A DNA stretch of 50,195 nucleotides from an uncultured Bacteroides sp. Lineage in GTDB: Bacteria; Bacteroidota; Bacteroidia; Bacteroidales; Bacteroidaceae. Location of the stretch: positions 1 to 50,195 of the forward strand of contig NZ_CABUHK010000039.1 in NCBI RefSeq assembly GCF_902491285.1, in the 5' to 3' direction. Below the pieces are notes generated by a model. It searched no databases. It had not been told where the DNA came from and saw only the letters and a program-made list of their open reading frames with translations. A program made the position numbers and the translations under genes. Below, one piece after another: positions 45,732-50,195 of the stretch (positions are counted from its first letter, which is position 1; each line of letters begins with the position of its first letter).

Positions 45732-45938
45732 ATGAAGTATGAATTTATAGGAAACAGTTATAAAAAGAGAGTGATAGATGTAAATCGAATTTACGACGAG
45801 CACTCAAAAGAAGGTTTGACCAACAGAGAGATTTTTAGAAAATTCATTTATCCTATCTATCGTATCTCTGAGAAGACTTTTTACAATTGTCTCAACGCAA
45901 GTGCAAGATTCCCGAATACGGAGAAGGATTCCAAGTAA
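45732..45938 (+). CDS. Small HTH-like protein of the tail locus
   Basis: A 68-residue basic protein. The core EGLTNREIFRKFIYPIYRISEKTFYNCLN reads as helix-turn-helix, with the second helix in the place of a recognition helix; this is pattern-based, not a family match. No signal peptide. It is transcribed away from the lipoprotein and toward the second tail-tube gene, ending 5 bp before a bidirectional terminator. A frameshifted paralogue stands in the same relation to the first tube gene (47251-47447). A role as regulator of the tail promoters is inference. Confidence 0.65.
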   Translation: MKYEFIGNSYKKRVIDVNRIYDEHSKEGLTNREIFRKFIYPIYRISEKTFYNCLNASARFPNTEKDSK

Positions 45939-45942
45939 AAAA

Positions 45943-45987
45943 AAGACCAGAGCTGATTAAAGAGATTGACATATCAGCTCCGGTCTT
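45943..45987. terminator. Bidirectional terminator between HTH-like and tube genes
   Basis: AAGACC and GAGCTGAT (45943-45957) pair with ATCAGCTC and GGTCTT (45973-45987) around one A-C mismatch, flanked by A-rich and T-rich sequence. It serves convergent genes. Confidence 0.8.
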
Positions 45988-46003
45988 CTTATAAAACCAA
46001 TCC

Positions 46004-46492
46004 TTATGCAGGAGTTACTGCCGGCGGATAAATGGCGTAACCGGCACCACCGTCAGCAGGGGCCAGCACTTCCAATTCGCACTCGATAGCCAGCACCTCG
46101 CTACCATTGATATTACCGGAAAGCTTAGCGGAAAGGCTACCATTGAAGACACGGATAGTATGACCGCTTGCACATTTGATGTCCGCAACGCCAACCAAAT
46201 CTTCTACCGTTGCCGGTGGAGTATATGTACCGTCAGCAGCAACAGTACCTCCCATCACATCCTTGCAATGCGCACCGTCAAGCTGGATAAGCTTGAAAGT
46301 AATCACGTTCGTACCATTGTTTTTGGTAATCACTTTCACCGGACCACCTTTCACCTGAGCGGCATTGATTTTCACCTTTTCAGGTTTATCTCCGCCCCAC
46401 GCCAGACCTTCTTCACTAATGTAACCCAATACTTTTTCACCAAACTTAAACTGGTCTAATCCATATGTAAGACCATCATTTACTTGTGCCAT
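46004..46492 (-). CDS. Tail-tube protein paralogue 2
   Basis: A 162-residue beta-rich protein, closely similar to the next gene upstream: MAQVNDGLTYGLDQFKFGEKVLGYISEEGLAWGGDKPEKV, then VITFKLIQLDGAHC and LSGNINGSEVLAIECELE. Length, lack of a signal peptide, position before the tape measure and the pattern of a repeated major structural subunit fit a major tail-tube protein. It has no sheath-like features. Cotranscribed with paralogue 1 across a 51-bp gap without terminator. Confidence 0.75.
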   Translation of the reverse strand: MAQVNDGLTYGLDQFKFGEKVLGYISEEGLAWGGDKPEKVKINAAQVKGGPVKVITKNNGTNVITFKLIQLDGAHCKDVMGGTVAADGTYTPPATVEDLVGVADIKCASGHTIRVFNGSLSAKLSGNINGSEVLAIECELEVLAPADGGAGYAIYPPAVTPA

Positions 46493-46543
46493 AATTTTAA
46501 TTTGTTTTTAGTTAATAAAATAAGTAATCATTCAATCCTTCAA

Positions 46544-47035
46544 TCAAGCATTTGCAGGAGAGCTTGCGGGCGGACAGATAGTATATCCGGCCCCACCGTC
46601 AGCAGCAGCCATTATCTCCAGTTCGCATTCGATAGCCAGAACCTCGCTACCATTGATATTACCGGAAAGTTTGGCAGACAGACTACCTTTACTGATACGA
46701 ATAGTATGTCCACTACTGCAAACGATTTCGGCAGGACCTTCCAATGTTACTGCAACAGGCGGTGTGTACGTACCATTAGCTTCTGTCTTTCCACCCATCA
46801 CCGCTTCGCAATGAGGACCGTCAAGCTGAATAAGCTTAAACGTAATCACATTAGTGCCGTTGTTCTTGGTAATGATCTTCACCGGTCCGGATTTCACCTG
46901 AGCAGCATTAATCTTCACCTTCTCGGGTTTGTCACCTCCCCAAGCCAAACCTTCCTCACTAATGTAACCTAATACTTGATTGTTGAATTTAAACTGGTCC
47001 AACCCAAAAGTCAGACCGTCATTAATTTGTGCCAT
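46544..47035 (-). CDS. Tail-tube protein paralogue 1
   Basis: A 163-residue protein sharing most of its sequence with paralogue 2 (same GYISEEGLAWGGDKPEKVKI and LSAKLSGNINGSEVLAIECE). The differences are concentrated in residues 78-105, a likely exposed loop. It is the first gene behind the promoter at 47075-47106. Two tube paralogues could mean a two-subunit tube or a recent duplication; the intact frames argue that both are used. Confidence 0.75.
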   Translation of the reverse strand: MAQINDGLTFGLDQFKFNNQVLGYISEEGLAWGGDKPEKVKINAAQVKSGPVKIITKNNGTNVITFKLIQLDGPHCEAVMGGKTEANGTYTPPVAVTLEGPAEIVCSSGHTIRISKGSLSAKLSGNINGSEVLAIECELEIMAAADGGAGYTICPPASSPANA

Positions 47036-47074
47036 AATAAATCTATTTTTTAGTTATTAATAAAAACGACAGTG

Positions 47075-47146
47075 CAAACATACAGGGATGAGAAGTGGAA
47101 AACAAATAACAGTATAACGCTTGCATAAATGTATGTAAGCATTGCA
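47075..47146 (-). promoter_or_regulatory. Tail-tube promoter with palindromic block
   Basis: On the minus strand: -33 TTTG (47103-47106), 20-bp spacer, -7 TATGTTTG (47075-47082). Directly upstream lies an imperfect palindrome (GCTTGCAT ... ATGTAAGC, 47119-47140) in the same register as the block before the tape-measure gene. Confidence 0.75.
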
Positions 47147-47250
47147 CAAGTCTCATTTTTTCTATTATAATATAATTATTTTTCCATATCTTTATAACAC
47201 CAAAGACAAGGAATTGAAATAAAAGAATAGAAACCTCAAAAAATTAGATT

Positions 47251-47447
47251 ATGAAAAACGAAATGAAAGGCAAAAGCTACGAGGAGAGAGTAAAAGACGT
47301 AAATCGAATTTATGACAAGTACTCACGGTCAGGTTTATCCAACAGAGAAATTCTTAGACGGTATAATACCCAATCTATCATATCTCAGAGAAAACATTCT
47401 ATAACTACCTCAACGCAATCACTAAATTCCCGGATTACGATGTCTAG
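47251..47447 (+). pseudogene. Frameshifted paralogue of the HTH-like gene
   Basis: The first 37 codons (YEERVKDVNRIYDKYSRSGL, SNREILRR) match the intact gene at 45732-45938. After about 47362 the match continues one frame over (YPIYHISEKTFYNYLNAITK, FPDYDV, stop at 47445-47447). A single-base loss near 47362-47369 explains it. In the original frame translation runs on into meaningless sequence. It is divergent from the first tube gene, the same arrangement as its intact relative. Confidence 0.8.
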
Positions 47448-47448
47448 C

Positions 47449-47505
47449 AAAAAAGGAAGTTCTGCGTTTATGAATATAATTCATTTACACAGAACTTCCT
47501 TTTTT
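47449..47505. terminator. Bidirectional terminator
   Basis: A perfect 16-bp stem (47449-47464 with 47490-47505; A-tract, GGAAGTTCTG, mirrored with a T-tract) separates the rightward HTH-like pseudogene from the leftward spanin-like gene. Confidence 0.88.
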
Positions 47506-47513
47506 AATTTCAT

Positions 47514-48056
47514 TCAACAAAACAAACTGTTACTTTTCTTTACTTTTACTATCAAGACAAAAGAAAAAATAATAGCCGAGCATTTTCCAAAGTATATCCA
47601 AAATGACTGCCATCCGGTCGGTCCTCTTGTCATAAGAGAAACCGACTGGTGCGTGGAAGAATCACGAAACCGGAGCAACTCCTCTTCCAACCGTAAATAC
47701 TCCCGTTGTAAACTGTCACAAGTAGCTGTCAGATACAAGGTATCCCCTTTTGCTTTAGTGATGTTTATTGTGGCACGATCACTCTGGTACATATATCCGG
47801 CTCCAACCGGAAGAGATTCAATCTGTGGTATTATCAATTTGAGTTTTGCCCGGCTTGGCGGCACGGGCATGAGTGCCAGTTCCACCCTTTTTCTTGACCA
47901 AAGACTGTCGCCCTGATAATCTGACTGTACTTGCAAGTTCTGCTGACTCCTGCAACTCATGCCGCATAGGACAATCATCCCAATAGCAACAATCCGTAGC
48001 TTTGAGTACCGCTTTCTCAAACCGCTCCACAATCTGATATAATTTTCTGTTTTCAT
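47514..48056 (-). CDS. Spanin-like lipoprotein with C-terminal membrane helix
   Basis: A 180-residue protein. A basic N-terminus and hydrophobic stretch (VAIGMIVLCGMS) end at a probable lipidated Cys35. A periplasmic region (36-145) includes a short coiled segment (LQREYLRLEEELLRF). A C-terminal hydrophobic helix (about 149-172) is followed by KVKKS. Lipid at one end and a membrane helix with a positive tail at the other is the topology of unimolecular spanins, which fuse outer and inner membranes at the last step of lysis. Its first 239 bp overlap the upstream membrane-protein gene out of frame. It follows a murein hydrolase gene, which supports the reading. The lipobox (GMS-C) is loose. Confidence 0.62.
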   Translation of the reverse strand: MKTENYIRLWSGLRKRYSKLRIVAIGMIVLCGMSCRSQQNLQVQSDYQGDSLWSRKRVELALMPVPPSRAKLKLIIPQIESLPVGAGYMYQSDRATINITKAKGDTLYLTATCDSLQREYLRLEEELLRFRDSSTHQSVSLMTRGPTGWQSFWIYFGKCSAIIFSFVLIVKVKKSNSLFC

Positions 48057-48225
48057 CTTTGATATGAGTTAAAGTTGTACATACATCATTGTACATCACC
48101 TGATAAATATCATGTACTTCCTTCTTTTTTTTAGCACGATAGAGATTACGGCTAAACATCCAAGTTACGATTGAGCCTATTCCGGCCGGGAATAGCATAG
48201 CCAATATTTGCATGAACATATCCAT
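47818..48225 (-). CDS. Small membrane protein of the lysis cassette (holin or Rz-like)
   Basis: A 135-residue protein with one N-terminal helix (about 5-24, QILAMLFPAGIGSIVTWMF). A basic stretch (YRAKKKKE) and a helical, coiled-coil-like region (about 35-75, ENRKLYQIVERFEKAVLKA) follow, then a polar tail. Positive charge just after the helix predicts N-out, C-in, unlike a classic Rz. By place (between the hydrolase and the lipoprotein) it may be the holin; alternatively it is an Rz-type inner spanin, since the lipoprotein start is nested inside its gene as in Rz/Rz1. Its frame is open over the entire overlap. Confidence 0.6.
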   Translation of the reverse strand: MDMFMQILAMLFPAGIGSIVTWMFSRNLYRAKKKKEVHDIYQVMYNDVCTTLTHIKDENRKLYQIVERFEKAVLKATDCCYWDDCPMRHELQESAELASTVRLSGRQSLVKKKGGTGTHARAAKPGKTQIDNTTD

Positions 48226-48238
48226 CGTTCCCTATCCG

Positions 48239-48634
48239 TTAAAGTAAATCCCAACCGGCTTCAACATCAGCCATAACAGCCGGTACTCCATTCTCCACCC
48301 GACTCATTGCTCCGGCCAGCGAACACATGAGATGACGATCATAAACATCAATCCGCCGGTCGGGGTCGATGCCCGCTATCTTCGCGACAGTAGTAATATA
48401 GCCTTTCGTATCGTTCTCCGAAGGTGGAGCCCATCGGCTCACCATCGTACGGATAGTATAGCAATGATGCAACAACGAATAATTACGTAGTAACTTCAAC
48501 ATGGCTCTATAGCCATATGCCATCGTTTTGAACTGTTTGAATGCAAAATCCGTTGAGGGAATTATTTCTCCCTGCCACCGTGTACCATCATGACGAATGT
48601 TACCCGGATTATTATTTCTCAATCCTCTAGTCAT
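48239..48634 (-). CDS. Phage-type murein hydrolase (P5-like)
   Basis: A 131-residue protein starting MTRGLRNNNPGNIRHDGTRW, the signature of small phage proteins often annotated as structural protein P5 or transglycosylase-like endolysin. The fold continues with FKQFKTMAYGYRAMLKLLRNY, RWAPPSENDTKGYI and VAKIAGIDPD. It has no signal peptide, so release would need a holin. It is followed by two membrane-active genes, forming a compact lysis cassette. The catalytic residue cannot be fixed by eye. Confidence 0.75.
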   Translation of the reverse strand: MTRGLRNNNPGNIRHDGTRWQGEIIPSTDFAFKQFKTMAYGYRAMLKLLRNYSLLHHCYTIRTMVSRWAPPSENDTKGYITTVAKIAGIDPDRRIDVYDRHLMCSLAGAMSRVENGVPAVMADVEAGWDLL

Positions 48635-48657
48635 ATGATTCTATTTTAGGTTTATAT

Positions 48658-49056
48658 TTATTCATCTTTTGATAATCTGGTCTGAAAAAAGTCAAGCGCC
48701 TGCTTACCTTTGCGGTAATTCCTACGTGCTTTTTTCTGTGCCTCTTTCGCATCCACATACCTTGGTGCATCTGCCGCCATTAGCAGTAACATGGGATATG
48801 AGATATTCCACATAATATAGTGAGGCGTCCAACCTGTAGCAGAAGCTATCTGCCAAATTAATCCGAACGGGCTATGAGGGCCTTCCGTATGTCCCTTTAA
48901 CTCCCTGTTGTTCCATGGCTCAAACGGCGAGTCATCACATTCATCATCTGCGCCGATTTGATAGTAGTCGAGAAAGACTTTATGTCCAGCAAAAGCAATA
49001 GCTGCAACATGGCTTCCTGCAAATAGGCCGGATGCACACGCCAACGCAACCACCAA
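48658..49056 (-). CDS. Tail-assembly chaperone-like second frame
   Basis: A 132-codon frame that overlaps the upstream gene by 160 bp in the -1 frame. The part beyond the overlap (about residue 48 on: HSPFGLIWQIASATGWTPHY, IMWNISYPMLLLMAADAPRY, then a basic helix) is clearly protein-like. There is no ATG until about residue 83, so it would have to begin at TTG 49056 or, as for GpG/GpGT-type tail chaperones, be made as a -1 frameshift extension of the upstream protein. No canonical X-XXY-YYZ slippery heptamer is evident in the overlap, so the mechanism is open. Confidence 0.6.
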   Translation of the reverse strand: MVVALACASGLFAGSHVAAIAFAGHKVFLDYYQIGADDECDDSPFEPWNNRELKGHTEGPHSPFGLIWQIASATGWTPHYIMWNISYPMLLLMAADAPRYVDAKEAQKKARRNYRKGKQALDFFQTRLSKDE

Positions 49057-49403
49057 GCTACTACTTTATTAAACACTCGCCCTGTGATATAACCGCTGAC
49101 GATGGCGCAGGCCACCAATTCACTGATTTCCTTGCCACGCTCAGCAACAAACTCCATGTTCTGGTCAAACGTATATTCCCGCATTTCATCGACCGACACC
49201 CCCAGACTCAAATACTTACGGGAAATCCGGATAAGTCCACCTAGTGCGGGGGTACGCATGGTAATCCCACACCGCTTTCGCTTTGTCATGAAACGTAAAG
49301 GACGAACAGGGATAGAGATTCCCATATCCAGCAGAAGTCCGGAAGCTCGAAGTTCTGCTTTCTGTTTCATTGTAGTTGTTTCTTCATTCATCATTACATA
49401 CAT
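48897..49403 (-). CDS. Tail-assembly chaperone-like first frame
   Basis: Up to 168 residues, cytoplasmic, without a family I can name with certainty. It has a basic N-terminal half (RPLRFMTKRKRCGITMRTPA, LGGLIRISRKYLSLGV), then ISELVACAIVSGYITGRVF and a helical C-terminus (YLQEAMLQLLLLLDIKSFSTT). Position at the head of the leftward transcript and an out-of-frame overlap with the next gene fit a tail-assembly chaperone pair, though these usually stand directly before the tape measure. ATGs at 49403, 49394, 49391 and 49370 are all possible; the promoter at 49430-49462 allows any of them. Confidence 0.6.
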   Translation of the reverse strand: MYVMMNEETTTMKQKAELRASGLLLDMGISIPVRPLRFMTKRKRCGITMRTPALGGLIRISRKYLSLGVSVDEMREYTFDQNMEFVAERGKEISELVACAIVSGYITGRVFNKVVAWWLRWRVHPAYLQEAMLQLLLLLDIKSFSTTIKSAQMMNVMTRRLSHGTTGS

Positions 49404-49429
49404 TTATGTTATTAATTCAAATACGGATG

Positions 49430-49495
49430 CAAACATAAGGGTCACCCTTGGCAATCGGCAAATTATAATGCAACAGTTACATAGAACTATGCAGG
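49430..49495 (-). promoter_or_regulatory. Promoter of the chaperone-lysis operon
   Basis: On the minus strand: -33 TTTG (49459-49462), 21-bp spacer, -7 TATGTTTG (49430-49437). Next to the -33 box, 49463-49495 shares about 22 of 37 positions, including TACATA and TATG, with the palindromic block of the tape-measure promoter. Confidence 0.6.
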
Positions 49496-49583
49496 CACTT
49501 CACACTTATTTTTCTATCCACACATAAATACCCTAATTTGCAGATATTATTTAGTATCCATATTATCATTAATTTCTTGAATC

Positions 49584-50003
49584 ATGAAAAAAGAACTTTA
49601 TCAGGCAATGGTGAGCCGCTTACGAGAAATCACCAATGAAAATATCCAAGAGTGTGTTTTCAAAGATTTCGGATTATGGAAACCGGAGATCTTGAACGAG
49701 GCAAGTGACATATCAAATAAAAGACCTGCCATATACATTGAATTTCTACCTATTGCCTGGAAAGCTCCATGCGGTGGTGTACAGAATGGAAATGTACAGA
49801 TACGATTGCATATCATAGGTACAGAATCTAACGAACTGGAAAACAGCCTGCAATTACTGGATTTGGCGGAAACAGTAAAAGAACACATCGTGCATTGGCA
49901 GGACTCAAGCTATGGAAGAATCATTTGTGTAGAAAGTGCGGTCAATCATGAACAAGCATTGAAAGAATGTACAGAGACGTTTCAGATTACCATTCGGCAA
50001 TAG
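49584..50003 (+). CDS. Tail terminator-like / tail completion protein
   Basis: A 139-residue cytoplasmic protein with an N-terminal helix (KELYQAMVSRLREI), RPAIYIEFLPIAWK, VQIRLHIIGTESNELENSLQ and a C-terminal strand pair (ECTETFQITIRQ). The alpha/beta layout and the pattern of a short helix before paired strands resemble phage tail terminators, which cap the tube at its upper end. It is divergent from the leftward tail genes and closed by its own hairpin. The assignment rests on overall pattern and context. Confidence 0.55.
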   Translation: MKKELYQAMVSRLREITNENIQECVFKDFGLWKPEILNEASDISNKRPAIYIEFLPIAWKAPCGGVQNGNVQIRLHIIGTESNELENSLQLLDLAETVKEHIVHWQDSSYGRIICVESAVNHEQALKECTETFQITIRQ

Positions 50004-50015
50004 ATAAACTAAAAT

Positions 50016-50064
50016 ACTGTTGCAGATATACACTGCAAAACTTATAAATAATATCTGCAGCAGT
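50016..50064 (+). terminator. Terminator after the tail-terminator-like gene
   Basis: A 14-bp stem with one G-U pair (50016-50029 with 50051-50064, ACTGTTGCAGATAT) is followed by TATTTTCACTTTTT. The remaining 131 bp to the window edge show no gene. Confidence 0.75.
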
Positions 50065-50195
50065 TATTTTCACTTTTTCCATCGCATCAATTATTCCCTA
50101 TGTCGTTCTGATAAATAAAACGGATTTTGTTATATTATCCCAGGGCAAACGCTCAATAAGTATTACATCTTATCATATTCTATATTCTTTCAATA

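Noticed and set aside
47251..47447. Programmed frameshift in the HTH-like paralogue
   Set aside because: The intact paralogue needs no shift and there is no slippery site; a simple one-base loss explains it.
33543..50195. Contractile (R-type) tailocin or injection system
   Set aside because: No sheath, baseplate wedge, spike or AAA+ ClpV-like gene is visible; the tail genes fit a non-contractile tail.
1..50195. CRISPR arrays, diversity-generating retroelement, tRNA or rRNA genes
   Set aside because: No regularly spaced repeats, reverse transcriptase with template/variable repeats, or cloverleaf/rRNA sequences were seen.

Overview
The window looks like a chromosomal segment of a Bacteroides species, probably of the thetaiotaomicron/ovatus group. 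This rests on the gene families (DUF4136, DUF4476, fused NagZ-like GH3/beta-lactamase, hybrid sensor kinases, many small lipoproteins) and on promoters of the Bacteroidetes type (TTTG, about 20 bp, TAnnTTTG). The species is inferred, not proven.

Region 1 (1-1677) has no convincing gene. It holds a 153-bp MITE-like element with 25-bp perfect inverted ends and an 8-bp target duplication, five copies of the 9-mer ATTTCTCAT, a 44-bp tandem repeat and gene debris.

Region 2 (1678-33542) is ordinary chromosome. It carries a sigma-54 response regulator; a four-domain CoA-disulfide/persulfide reductase with a Cys-rich MarR; DUF4136 and barrel proteins; an operon of split 5'-nucleotidase halves plus a GH3/beta-lactamase fusion; a DUF1016 nuclease; ribosomal protein L19; a ROK glucokinase; and a five-gene MacAB-TolC-type efflux operon. 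It continues with a hybrid histidine kinase, MsrAB (its start codon lies in a hairpin), a DUF4476 operon with a Ser/Arg-rich secreted protein, a CvfB-like protein, malate dehydrogenase, a Zn-type P1B ATPase with a Fur-family regulator, and a small porin.

Region 3 (33688 to the right edge) is a phage-tail locus read leftward. In transcription order it holds two overlapping frames resembling a tail-assembly chaperone pair, a murein hydrolase, a small membrane protein overlapped by a spanin-like lipoprotein, two tail-tube paralogues, duplicated lipoprotein cargo, a tape measure, a distal tail protein and a 1566-residue tail-tip/receptor-binding protein. A terminator closes it. No capsid, portal, terminase, integrase or sheath gene is visible. 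The locus could be a headless, lysis-equipped, non-contractile (F-type tailocin-like) particle, or one end of a prophage whose head genes lie to the right.

Three leftward tail promoters (before the chaperone-like gene, the first tube gene and the tape measure) share a palindromic block in register with the -33 box, suggesting one regulator. Small rightward genes alternate with leftward tail genes behind bidirectional terminators. One of them is an HTH-like 68-residue protein with a frameshifted paralogue. A scar joining a tape-measure 5' end to a tube-gene 3' end shows that these cassettes were duplicated and partly deleted.
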